From Cephalotus follicularis (Eukaryota; Streptophyta; Magnoliopsida; Oxalidales; Cephalotaceae): DNA of 64,000 nt. Shown piece by piece: positions 32,931-44,393 of the stretch. The position numbers and the translations under genes were made by a program. The DNA lies in assembly GCA_001972305.1 (NCBI GenBank), contig BDDD01000984.1, forward strand, positions 175,753-239,752. Reading direction: 5' to 3'. The notes beneath the pieces were generated by a model. It was not told the origin of the DNA. It made no database searches and saw nothing but the letters and a program-made list of their open reading frames with translations. Within the stretch, counting starts at the first letter, position 1; every line of letters begins with the position of its first letter.

Positions 32931-35463
32931 TGTAATATCCCGTTTCTATGTTGACATGTTTATATGTTTAATTGTTGGGAGTATATCCTGTTTATTTATG
33001 CTATGGTTTGTGGACCTTTTTTATTTTTGTTTGAATTTCTTTCATTTTAGTTTTCTGGGCACAAAGCGCCGACGCTCTTATTAGAACCGTCGACTCTTTG
33101 GCTGCTGTGTGGCACGTCGACGCCTAAACGTGTGACTTCGACGTGTTTTGTATTTAAGTGCTTAACCGTCGACGCTTTCAGTAAACAGTCGATGCTTTGG
33201 TCGGCTTTCCATACCACTTTGGACGGTGACAGTGTTTTTGGAAGGTTGGATTCTTTCCTTTTTCTGGCTATTCGATTTCCTTAAGTTTTTGACGCGTTTT
33301 GATTAGTATAGCAATGTCTTAAAATACTGATTTTGTCAATTGAAATCATGGGTTTTCGCATTTAACCAGACAAAATCGTTTTTAAAGCATAAACCCTTTC
33401 TGCATATTTCTACAAACGAACAGCAACCTTGCAAGCCATTTTCTACACTGATTTTTGATATCTTTTGAAGCTAACTTCTAAACGAAAATTGTAGCTAGTA
33501 TTATGTAGTTTCTGTATCACCCTTTTATTTGTATTAAAACTGACTATAATTTGATTTCGAGCATGATTTAAGAGGCCTATTGAAACTAATTTTTTGTTGT
33601 TCTAAATTTGTTCGTATATGAAATTTAGGCACATAATTTGTTTTACTGATGTTTTGATCAAATAAGTTACGCTATAGATATGTATATGTTACTGGTTTAT
33701 ACTCTGGCTAACAAGAAAATCAGATTATAGTTCCTGATTTGCATAAACTGAGTAAATATCCGAAAATTTCAATTCAAAACGTATTTTATATTTTGCATGA
33801 AATCATAGGGTTATTCTGGCGTTTTGAATTAATAAAACAAGTCACTGAACCTACATGCTGTTAATTATGCATTGTGTTTATCAAAAATCGGATTTGTTCA
33901 TGAAATTGAAATTGTTTTCTGCATTGTTATTCTGTGTCTGACGCAAACCGTCGACGCTTAGTATTTGAGCGTCGCCGCTTTGTACTGTTTTGTGCTTTGG
34001 TCAGTCGACTCTTGGCTCGACGCTTTGTCCTTTTGTTCAACTAAACCGTAGACGCCTAAGATCAAACTGTCGACGCTTTATGGCAGCTTTGATGTTTGCT
34101 ACTTTTTATGTTATGTGATGTTTGGACTTGTATGTTTAGGTCTTTATATCATTCCTGGTGAAGTTTGGGACACTCTAGGATACTTTTGTCCGGTATTCGT
34201 GTTTGTTTAGATTTTTCGATCAGCTAAGGTACGGATTCTTCGATCCTTGGATACTCCTTCGGTTAAAATTAAATAAATTCAATTTTACTTTTTTTATCAT
34301 TTTGAATGGATTTATGTTATTATCAATATGTTCCTGGTTTTATTCGGAATATATTTCTATTTGATACGGATATTTTCATTCTGATAATAATTTTATTGAA
34401 TGAACTTTAGTATTGTTACATCAGATATTGGTTTTGATATGCGTATTCAAAAATATATTAACATGGCTTCCATTTTCAGAGTATGTTAACTTCAGATACA
34501 GTTAAGATTTTGTTTTCAGATAAGATCAGAAATTGTTTAGAAAATTATTAAAATTGTTTTCAAATAAAACAATATTCTAACATAATAACATACAGAGAAA
34601 AACCCTACCTATGAGGTATCATAGGCATGTTCTTTGACACGGAGAACATGACACCTACCGTGGTGGTGTGATCGGTCTACGGCGTCTCTTTTAAATATGT
34701 ATCCTGAGGGAAGGATATGGATCCTTTTGAGGCGTATGAGTATACTCTAGTTATTGTCAGAATTCAGAAATTCAGAAATTCAGTAATTGAGATTGTTTGT
34801 GTAGACCCGTACATAACTTTTCCGTCAGAGCTTGTGGGCCTCACAAACCCCTTGCACCTATATATATATGTATGTCAGAAATTCTCTATTACGGAATTAT
34901 GAAATCAGATAATGATTTGAATTATGATGTTATGTTTTCGCAAGGTTATGATGATTTTACAACTGTTCGCTTTTAAATATTCTCTTTTACCTTTCAAGAA
35001 TATTTACTATGTTACTTTACTGAATTTAAAGTTCAAATTATTTTGTTTATCGTTTACTGTTTTAATTCCTTATCTGTACTGAGGTTTGCTCAGCCGCGTT
35101 TTTGTTTCCATGCGGCAGGTTTTCAGAAGGACGGGGGAAACGTGTGATGAGAGTTACCCACTTGTCAGAGTATCAGCTAGGAGTTGGTCCTTGTGTTTTC
35201 CAGTAGGATCAGATTAGTTTTCAGTAAAAACATTTTCAGATTTTGGTTTTGTTTTGGTTATGATTTCAGTATTTGGATATCAGATTATGATTCGTTTTTA
35301 TTTATGATTGGTTAAATTTTCAGACTCTGTTTTATATCAGTTTGTTATAAGATATGGTTTCAGACCACCACATCCGTTTCGTATTAGTCTTTTGTTTAGA
35401 TTTCTGTTATGTTTCAGTTTGGTATTATGACCTGTAAGGGCTCCCACCATCGGGGGTGTTACA
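32931..35463 (+). mobile_element. Solo LTR C inserted in LTR1 of B
   Basis: 2533 bp, TGTAATATCC to GGGGTGTTACA. The flanks are TCCGA (32926-32930) and TCCGG (35464-35468), a 5-bp duplication with one mutation, and removing it restores the sequence seen intact in LTR2 near 41635. It belongs with the LTRs of D and E (shared blocks at 34605-34695, with ACCTA(T)GAGG..GTATCATAGGC, and at 35080-35120). Two palindrome clusters of class AAGCGTCGACGCTT lie at 33065-33200 and 33945-34080. No gag or pol; short frames are meaningless. Confidence 0.93.
33065..34080. repeat. Two AAGCGTCGACGCTT palindrome clusters in C
   Basis: The first cluster has about six copies with steps of about 21, 27, 22, 30 and 20 bp; the second has about six, including two clear 21-bp steps (around 33950 and around 34050). 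The related LTRs D and E carry the CAGTCGACTG class instead. Confidence 0.75.
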
Positions 35464-36189
35464 TCCGGCTTATACACTTTTACGCGGAAAATTTAAAACT
35501 TTAAAAACGATTAATAACTTGCGGAAGCATTCAATTATAAGCCGAATTAACAACGTAACACGCATCCCATACTACGTGTTACCAAAATACGACATTTCAT
35601 TATTAATTGCCCTCAAAACGGAGCGTGATTAAGACATGTCGGTACAATATTTCATTAAATACAGAATCCATACTTAATGATTATCCATCAAATACGATAA
35701 TACATTATCCCAAATTAGTAAAGCCATAAACTATGATACATTAATCCAGTACAATATTCCATCATTTCAATAACCAATTGATACAATCATCCAACTGATA
35801 ATTCTTAACAAGCACGTCTCATCATTCTCTTAAAACACGAGTATGGTTATTACAATACAATACAATTAAAACAACATTCAGGAAAGAAGCTTCCAACACA
35901 GCTTCAGCAGCACTTGTCCGATTGCCCCTGTCAATCTGAAATTGTAGGGGGTTAGCCTTTGTCCTCACTCGGCTAAGTAGAGAAAGAATAAATACCTTTC
36001 GGGATCAACAATAAGGTAAATCATGTAATGAATGCATAATGATGCAGTACAATATATATACAATATGTATTTGTATATGTATCTCGATCAATAGTTATGT
36101 AACCATGCCAAATGGCTACATCAACACAAATCATCAGTCATGTCACTAAGGACCAATCAATTCAATCAGTATTCAATAACCACCACCCG

Positions 36190-36770
36190 TAGGTTAGTAT
36201 TATCTCACGTTGATGCTAACCGGCCCATAGGCGGAGGAAAGCTCGATCAATAATTGACACTAACCGGCACGTAGCGGAGGAAAGTTTAACAAACAAATGA
36301 GTCTAACCGGCAAAGGCGGAGGATAGCTCATAGTGTGGATGTCAACCGGCACGTAGCGGAGGAAGACCATCCTGTGTGGTGTCCCTAGCCATCTCCTGGC
36401 CCCTAGAGCACAACCTGCCATTAGCGTAAGTGACAACCTCCGTCACCGCACTAACAGCGTAACAATCAATCAAACAATTCAATCATTGATGCTAACCGGC
36501 CCCGAGCTAGGAAAGCACCCAGCTAACCGTCCCGTGGTGCTAGGAAAGCTCAATCAATCAAAAAATCAATCCTTTCCAAGTAATTCATAAGATATAAAAT
36601 ACTTGAAATAATACATTTATTCAAAATGTAAACAGTCTTTGAAATCACGTTTCAATCATTCGAAAATATACATTTAACAGATATACATTTTCGTGTAAAA
36701 TAATGATTTGTTATAAAATCATTTACCGACATCCACGCTAACCGGCACAAGGCGAGGAAAGCTCAACTAA
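36190..36770. repeat. Dispersed CTAACCGGC / GGAGGAAAGCTC repeats in LTR1 of B
   Basis: About seven units consist of CTAACCGGC, 5-10 variable bases, then GGCGGAGGAAAGCTC or a variant, separated by 15-40 unrelated bases. Copies lie near 36216, 36270, 36304, 36345, 36487, 36520 and 36738. They are diverged direct repeats of unknown role within the LTR. Confidence 0.7.
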
Positions 36771-36825
36771 TCCACAGTAATATGCAAGCAAACATATGCT
36801 CAAAATGTAACCCGACCCTTTCGAT

Positions 36826-37190
36826 GTCGACACCTAACCTCTAGGCGCCAAATCGTCCATATTAGTCAATTAAGCGTCACCGCTTAACCCTAGGCATCAA
36901 CGCTTATACCCTTTAAGCGTCGGTGCTTTAATCAGTAACCCAAGTGTCAACAATTGTCCTTGACGTCGACGCTTCAAGGTAAGGATCCTTGAGCGTCAGC
37001 GTTCATTGCTTTGGTGTCGACGCTTTGAGGTAGGACCTCAAGCGTCAACATCCACGTGTCCATCGCTGCGCACATTCTAACCAGGGCGTCAACGCTTTCC
37101 ATAAGCATCGACGTTTATCGCGAAGTCAGTGTACACACTTACACGTGACAGTCCATAGCGTCGACGCTTATCGTCTAAGCATCGACGGTT
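36826..37190. repeat. Palindrome cluster in LTR1 of B, class AAGCGTCGACGCTT
   Basis: Twelve or more copies of the AAGCGTCGACGCTT family occur, many degenerate. Clear 20-22-bp steps include the run near 36868, 36888 and 36910. The closely related A LTR carries the CAGTCGACTG class. Confidence 0.75.
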
Positions 37191-38643
37191 AGAGAAGATC
37201 GGAAACATCTTCTTCTTCAACACGTTCAATACCAGGAGATCAACATGCATAATTACACATGCAATTCAATCCACAATCATTTCAATCACAATATGCAAGG
37301 TAGGTTTGCTACTCATAGCAACCTATCACAAATCACACCATTCACACACCAAGGGAAAATCATCCCAAAACGTGCATGCAATTCAATCCACAAAGTTCAC
37401 GCATTTCATCAATGATAAACATCATTCTTGAGCTCAAATAAATAAGTATAAATCCCCTACTATTACCCCTACCTCTGATTCCGAGTTAGGAATCGCAGTA
37501 GCAACAGCACAGTCGAGCCGCAGGTTCAATTGCCGAACCTTTCCAATAACCGTTGAACCGAAGCTGGTTCTCTCCAATTGATCAATTCCTCAATGCCAAA
37601 TCCAATTGCCACTCGCACACTACACATAGAACACATTTCTGTTGAGCTCGACACACAAAACATTGCGTCACCAAAACGCCGGCCGGATTCCGGCCAACTC
37701 ATCCAGCTTGCGAAACACCCATCAACGGGTTCCACATTGAACGGTCTACACATAACCACTCACGACTCACCGGGAATCGGTGCCAAATGCCGCGCAACGG
37801 CCGGCAGTGAGTCGTGACTCACTGAGTCAACTCGCCGGACCTCCACAGTTCCGATCACCACCCAAAAACGCAACACATTCACCAGTTATACACACCCATG
37901 CCCGTGACTCACCGAGACTCGGCACCAAAAGCGCGGTCTCAGGCGGTCGTGAGTTGACTCGCTGAGTCGATTCAGTCAACTGATTCCGGACGTTTTCGGC
38001 CGAATCACGCCTCACCGGTAGTCGAAATGGGTAGAGCTGGCCTTCTACACCATAACCCACGCCATCCGTGACGCTAACGGCGTCGAGAAACGCACGACGA
38101 AGGAGTGACAGTGGCGGGGAAGAAAGGAAAAAGAAGAGAAAAGTGGGGAAGGGGGAAGAGCTTACCGGCGGTAGGCGTGCCTGGGTGGTCCGCCGTCCTC
38201 TCCCGGTCACGTGGCTGGCTCCGGCGCTGTCTTCGGTGCCCTCTCTCCCTCTCTCTCCCGCTGTCTCTCCCAGACTGTCTCTCTCTCTCTCTGCAGCTTC
38301 TTCTTCGCACAGGCGCGCTATACGCCCGTGTCTCCCCCTTCTTCTTTTATTATTTTTGCTGCCCCCTTATTATTTTCTGGTAAAATACTAATGTCTGGGT
38401 CCCGATTTTTCTGCGAATCGCGACATAAATTATCCGAACAACCACCAAAATAATTGCAATAATATTGCGAGCATTTGGGCTTTATTGTCGCGCATTAAAA
38501 ATAGGTTTTATTAGCCGTCTTAGCTAACACGATAACGACTTAAATGCGTAATGCCTTTTTATAACTCCGGGCCCTATCGATTTTATCACAACTGTACATG
38601 CACCAATTTCATAATAATTATTTATGAAATTCGGGGCGTTACA

Positions 38644-38990
38644 TCCTCCCCTCCGTAAAGAAATCTCGTCCCGAGATTCCCTAGATTAAACATGTGAAGG
38701 TATAATGCCTTCACTTCTTCCTCTCGTTCCAAGTAGCTTTCCAAGCCCATGGTAGTACCATCACACTTCCACCAATATCGAGCTTCAGATCTCGATACAT
38801 CTCGCTAATCGCCGGATGTACGGAGAAACTGGAGCGATAGGCTTGTGACCACAGCTCATCCACATCAAACCATTCATAATCATACGATCCATAGTCATAT
38901 GGTTTATGACCGCACATTCCGTAACCGCACAATCTGCATTCGTTCAATCTACAACCATACTATATCCATATCACTGGGTTTTCAAGAACC
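38644..38990 (-). pseudogene. 3' end of the B internal region: polypurine tract and integrase remnant
   Basis: The polypurine tract reads GGAGGGGAGGA on the reverse strand immediately before LTR1. Upstream of it the reverse strand encodes a short piece of the integrase zinc-finger region (SSFSVHPAISEMYRDLK, about 38790-38840). This is joined almost directly to the terminal WKATWNERKK of pol (about 38711-38745). The catalytic core and all earlier pol domains are deleted. It shows that B descends from a full gypsy element. Confidence 0.75.
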
Positions 38991-38999
38991 CAACATATC

Positions 39000-41230
39000 A
39001 CCTATTATTATTCCGCAACTCCAAATAACTCCAATTAGCACTTATTCAGTTAATCACTTTCAATCTCCCAACAGTAAGGATCCTACACTGGCATATCCAG
39101 CACAGTTCCACAACAATCATACTTCAATCATACTCAAAAGTGCTATAAGCTAGAACTTTAAACAATCACTTCATGTCAGCGGAATAATCAGTTGAATACA
39201 TTTCAACTCTTATAATCTCCCAAAAATCGGGCATGAAGTATTCGTTTACAGGACTATGCCCCCTGTAAAGAAAACACATTTTATATATCCATACTCCCGA
39301 AGGAGGAATCAACAGTCATAAATGGGCTCAGCCCTCAATAAACCCCAATTCAATTGAATCACATCATCCTAGAACCTCTAGCGATGAATCCATTAAAATC
39401 ATACTCTCAGGATTTCTCAAAATTTCGGCATGAAGTATTCGTTTATCGGACTCCATGCCACCTGATAAACCACAGTTTATATGTTTTGGGGTTTAACCCT
39501 CATATCTTACCACAATCTATATGCTGGGGGCTCCGCCCGCACCAGACTACATCATAACTAAATTAAGTATATCATTTGCATGCGGAAGGACAATCCTTTC
39601 AATACCCTCAATGACGGGTTTGATCATATCCATTAACATCATACACATGCAAAGGATGGTCGTGTCAAGACCTCAAATGATGGGTCTGATCATATCCAAC
39701 AATATCATACACCGATCAAATGATGCACTGCCACACGCCGGCAGGTCCAATACATCAACCAACATTTATATTCCAGCACTGCCACAAGCCGGCAGGTCAT
39801 ATAATGTACAATAACAAACCTCAAAACATCAGTTCCCTTACTTTATTCATATAACACAAGATAGGCTAGAGAAATGTAATTTCTTACCATACGCTTGTCT
39901 TGACTAATCACTGTAGCTGTCATATGAACCTGCACCTGACCCACTTCATTTCAATGAAACGGTCGGTGGCCAATGGATGTGTACAATACACATATGCAAT
40001 GAATGTATGCAAAGGTGTAGCAGATATATATATATAATGTCAATCATGTAAGATGCGTACATAGCATAAGCAATGTGAACAATGTCGTTTCACATTTATA
40101 CAAGTCATAACATAATACGTCATCAGTAACTCTACCATATACCGTCATCCGGGGCCTGTCGTCCCGTGTCAATCCATGATTGTGCTCTATCCATTGCATT
40201 TCACATCCGTTTACGGTCCATAGCCGTTTACGATCTATACCCATTCACAATTCATATCCGTTTACGGCCCACAGCCGTTTATGGTCAATATCCGTTCACT
40301 CTACTAGGAATCTAGAGGCTGACAACATGTGTAGTTCACATCTAACGGTCGACTAAATATATATACTGTCCCATACCAGCATATATAAGTAGTTGGCCGC
40401 CCTATCGATTCATTCACAATCTATCTTGAGCATCCGTGCAATACACATGTATTCGATAACAGTCCATTCAACCACTATTCGATCGATAATGACCCATTAG
40501 ACCATTAACCGCTCAATAACAGTTCATACGATCACTAACTGCTCAACAACGGTTCATACGATCGCTAACCCCTCAACAATGGTTCAAACGACTATCCGTT
40601 CAACAACGGCCCATATGATCGCTAATCACTCAACAACGGTTCAAACGATCACTATCCGTTTAATAACGGTACATTCGATCACCAACCGTTCAACAACGGT
40701 CCATTCCGATACGATGCGATCGATAACGACACGATACGATCCAATCGACAACAACACGATAAGATCGATGATGGTACACTAGTCATCCATAACCATTTAT
40801 ACATTATCCATTCGCAAAGACCATTCACATTCTATCTCGATCAACTAATATTCGATATGGAAACTTTTCTGACAACACTTATGCCTTCCGGCTCATCTGA
40901 TCGACCATTTAGCCATTACGGCTTATTCGGTGGGTCACTTAGCCATTATGGCTCATTCGGTCGGTCACTTAGCCGCTATACAGTTCATAGCCCTCACTGT
41001 CACTTCATTTGATATATCCCATACGATTTCGGGAGGTCTGCCTTCTTGAGGTCAGCCTTTCAGGCAAATCTAGACTGCTTGGAAGCCTTAAGCACTATTT
41101 CGGAGGCTTAAACATTAGCCTGATCTCAATCGAAATCAAAATCCATGCGAAACCGGGCCGTTTCACTAAAACAGGGCTATTGGTGTCAACACCACCCTTT
41201 AGGTATCGACGTCATCACTCTAGGTAGCTA
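39000..41230 (-). repeat. H-like element fragment filling the core of B
   Basis: It is collinear with the H leader and LTR: 39020-39080 matches 14060-14120; 39160-39340 matches 14270-14470 (CAAAAATCGGGCATGAAGTA-like); 40340-40400 matches 17545-17640 (CTGTCCCATACCAGCATATA); 41120-41220 matches 22130-22215. The span around the H primer-binding site and LTR start (about 90 bp) is missing, so it is not a clean nested insertion, and no target duplication was seen. The H 27-bp array is replaced by a different array (40440-40760). No coding sequence. Confidence 0.65.
40440..40760. repeat. Tandem repeat of about 36 bp in the H-like fragment
   Basis: About eight degenerate units follow the scheme (C/T)CAACAACGGTTCATACGATC then CTAACCG. 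The flanking 40860-40980 has three or four copies of a GG(C/T)TCAT(C/T)(C/T)GGTCGGTCACTTAGCC-like phrase. The array sits where the H LTR has its own 27-bp array but the unit sequence differs. Confidence 0.7.
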
Positions 41231-41289
41231 CGTTCATATCAGGCTCTTCCAAAATGGTTCCCATCATGCTGCGTAACATGGTCAGGAAT

Positions 41290-41500
41290 CATGTGATGTG
41301 GCTATGCTTGTGCGTACAATCGAAGCATATCCTCCACGTTTACAGCATTCGCAGCCATCTGCTGCTGGAAGTAATCCGCTATACGGCTCATAAGGTCATT
41401 CTATCATTTACTTCCTTGTGAACATTTCCATTAGCGGCTCAAGGCCTTCCGCGTCTTCTCCTTCCATACATTTCGTTTCCCTTAAGGAAGATCATGATTA
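41290..41500 (-). pseudogene. gag N-terminal remnant of B
   Basis: The reverse strand carries the start of a Gag closely similar to that of A: the Arg-rich GRRRRGR beginning near 41480, then DYFQQQMAANAVNVED and LRLYAQAQ near 41300-41380. It holds several stops and small indels and ends before the capsid domain, where the H-like fragment starts. Together with the integrase remnant it shows that the middle of the B polyprotein gene was lost. Confidence 0.75.
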
Positions 41501-41570
41501 ATCACATCTTTAGGAAACAAGCGTTAATTGCCAAGGATAGTATCCCAGCTAAGCATATAAATGGATATAT

Positions 41571-41582
41571 GCTCTGATACCA
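41571..41582 (-). other. Primer-binding site of B
   Basis: Forward GCTCTGATACCA, the reverse complement of TGGTATCAGAGC, lies four bases before LTR2 at 41587. It shows that the right LTR is the 5' LTR on the reverse strand. Confidence 0.93.
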
Positions 41583-41586
41583 CTGT

Positions 41587-42098
41587 TGTCACACCCCGTT
41601 CCCATAACAACAATAATAATGGTAGCAATCAACATAATATCCGGCTTATACAGTTTTACGCGGAAAATTTAAAACTTTCAAAACGATTAATAACTTGCAG
41701 AAGCATTCAATTATAAGCCGGATTAACAACGTAACACGCATCCCATACTACGTGTTACCAAAATACGACATTTCATTGTTAATTGCCCTCAAAACAGAGC
41801 GTGATTAAGACATGTCGGTACAATATTTCATTAAATACAGAATCCATACTTAATGATTATCCATCAAATATGATAATACATTATCCCAAATTAGTAAAGC
41901 CATAAACTATTATACATTAATCCAGTACAATATTCCATCATTTCAATAACCAATTGATACAATCATCCAACTGATAATTCTTAACAAGCACGTCTCATCA
42001 ATCTCTTAAAACACGAGTATGGTTATTACAATACAATACAATTAAAACAACATTCAGGAAAGAAGCTTCCAACACAGCTTCAGCAGCACTTGTCCGAT
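41587..42098 (-). repeat. LTR2 of B, left part
   Basis: It matches LTR1 (32873-32930 plus 35464-35925) almost base for base up to CACTTGTCCGATT, where D begins. The equivalent of 35926-38025 in LTR1 is missing from LTR2. The remaining right part lies at 51394-51997. Confidence 0.93.
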
Positions 42099-44222
42099 TT
42101 GATCAGTGAATTCGTGGTATTCTTGCTGTGTTTTCTGTGTCCTTAATATCACTACAGGTTAGTAAATTCGTTTCCTCCAGTGATAATTTTGTTCTAATGC
42201 CATGAATTTAGTTTTGTGCTCCTTATGTCCTTTGGTTTCAATTCCCATATATAAATGTGTTGTCATTGTGTTAATAGGATTGTCAACATGTTTTATACAC
42301 ATAGTTATGTCTCAAACTGGTTGTATAACATCTAAAACTGATAAAAGACAGAATTTGGACATAAATATGCATTGCCTTCTTGTTTCCCTTTTGTAAGTTA
42401 ACCCACTGTCAGGTTGTTTTCTTGTCAATTCTGTGTTTTTATGTCACCTACAAGTCATATATGATCATATGTTTATGTCCATATGTCTTTGGTTTAATGT
42501 AGAAACCATTTGAACCATTTTCAGTAGTGAATTGTCGAATTTCCAATTGTTCTCTCACCCAGAAAGTCGGCTGTCTCTATGAACAGTCGACTGGAATGGA
42601 TGAGTAGCCGACTGCCATATGAATGCAGTCGACTGCCTTCGGTTGAGTAGTCGACTGGAGGTATGAACCAATCAACTGCCTGCACTTTAGATTGAGTAGT
42701 CGACTGGACCTTATGAATAGTTGACTATCTTGCTTCCCCAGTCGACTGGAGCCCTGTTTTAGTCGACTGTTTTGCACAGAAATGTACTGTTTTCAACTGT
42801 TTTAATCCGTTTGATCCTCGAATCGATCCGAGTCTTCACCAAACACTGTTAAGAGTCTGTTTAATACTTCTAATGTGTTTTAGACTCTTATACATATGAT
42901 TTCGAATGTCTTTTTAGATTGATTGTGATTCAAGTGAAGTTTGGTTTAAGTCATCTATTCGTAAGTACTTTGTGAGCGCATAATGTACGGATTTTCTGTT
43001 CCTTGGCTATCTGATGTTTTGAACTGAAAATAGTTTTGTAATGTTTCTTCGTTTATGAAATCAATGATGTTTTATGATTTTGATATGTTTTGAAATTAAA
43101 GTTGGTTTGACATTTTAAATGATTCTGACTTTATCCATACGATATGAAATGATACGATATGTTATGATACGATATGTTATGATACCGTTGTGAGCGGTTT
43201 TCGAATATGTTATGTGAAAACATATGTTATGTGATTTTGAATTGATTTTGATAAATCAATTATTTTTGAAATAAATACTGAGTATTGTACCCACCTATGG
43301 GGCGTATCATAGGCACGTCGTAGGCCTGGCACGGGGACGTGACACTTCCGTAGCAGTGTGATTAGTCTACGGCGTCTCTGAGTGTATGAACAAATCCCAT
43401 GAGGTGGATTTGTGGATCCGCTATGTATGATAGAGGCGTATGAATCGATTCTAGTTTATGTGATATGAGGTGAATTATCAATTATGTGATCCGAGGTGTG
43501 ATCGGATATGTGTATGTGAGAATTGACCGGTGTAGTGCCGTACACTTCAATTCTAGTGGGCATGTGGAATTAGCACCTCCCTTGCCAAATTTATGATTTG
43601 TGATATGTATGTGGCTCAGTATGTTTTATGAACTATGATTTGTGATTTAAGATTGTGAATCGAAAATAATGTTTTAAAATGTTCCGTAATTGTTTTGAAA
43701 GATATGCAATTATTATTTGAATATGATTAAACTGTTTTTAACTGTTTAAGATTTTTGTTACGTATTTATTAAAATATTAATGTTTTTAAATTACCGTTTA
43801 CTGTTTTATTTCCCTTATCCGTACTGAGGTTTGCTCAGCCACGTTTTTGTTTCCATGCGACAGGTTTTCAGGAGCAGCGGGGGAAAGTGTGATTGAGTGA
43901 TGACTACCTTATGTCTTTGGATCCCTAGGAGTGTGATCCTTGTGTTTTATGTTTAGTGGTCAAACTATGAAACTTATGATTTATGTTTTAAATTGGAACT
44001 GGATTATATTCTGAGTTTTTCCGTAACTGAGTAATATGATTAATTGTTAAGTTTTTAAGTTTTAATGCTATGATAAGACTGCCACATTTTTGGCTGTATT
44101 TGGTTAATAAATGAATGTTATGATTTGTTATGTAATGTTATGATCATATAAGATATGTTATGATAAGTAATGTTGTGTATGATATGACCCTGTGACGACT
44201 CCCGCCGTCCGGTGGTGTTACA
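42099..44222 (+). repeat. 5' LTR of D, truncated at its start
   Basis: It aligns with 49293-51393 of the 3' LTR. It ends GGTGGTGTTACA. It contains a palindrome cluster (42566-42770), a 15-bp repeat GATACGATATGTTAT (43140-43185) and the ACCCACCTATGGGGCGTA block (43290). The short frame at 42202-42396 recurs exactly in the 3' LTR (49396-49590) but has no known domain. Confidence 0.93.
42566..42770. repeat. Phased palindrome array in the 5' LTR of D
   Basis: Motif positions are 42566, 42586, 42607, 42628, 42650, 42671, 42699, 42720, 42741 and 42762, giving steps of 20, 21, 21, 22, 21, 28, 21, 21 and 21 bp. The best copies are CAGTCGACTG. The 3' LTR has the matching array at 49760-49965. Confidence 0.88.
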
Positions 44223-44227
44223 GATTA

Positions 44228-44239
44228 TGGTATCAGAGA
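44228..44239 (+). other. Primer-binding site of D
   Basis: TGGTATCAGAGA lies five bases after the 5' LTR, one change from the initiator-methionine tRNA site. Confidence 0.92.
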
Positions 44240-44393
44240 TTTAGGTTTCGTTTCCTTAGAAGACCTAACTAGGTTTGACCTGTGAGATTGGGTAGACACC
44301 GGGTTAGGCTGTTTCGGTTATGATTTTCTGATATGTTTTCTATTTTGGTTTTTGTTCCTTGTGATGTTTTATGTTTTGGATGCCTTTTCGTAG

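Larger units (their letters stand above)
32873..38643 (-). repeat. LTR1 of B, containing solo LTR C
   Basis: Without C the LTR is about 3.2 kb. It contains a set of CTAACCGGC...GGAGGAAAGCTC repeats (36190-36560 and one at 36738), a palindrome cluster (36826-37190) and a pyrimidine-rich block (38230-38350). The left 58 bp (32873-32930) match the start of LTR2 at 41587 and resume at 35464 after C. Confidence 0.93.

Noticed and set aside
42202..42396. 64-codon frame present identically at 49396-49590
   Set aside because: The identity is explained by the two LTRs of D; the frame has no domain and lies in untranslated LTR sequence.
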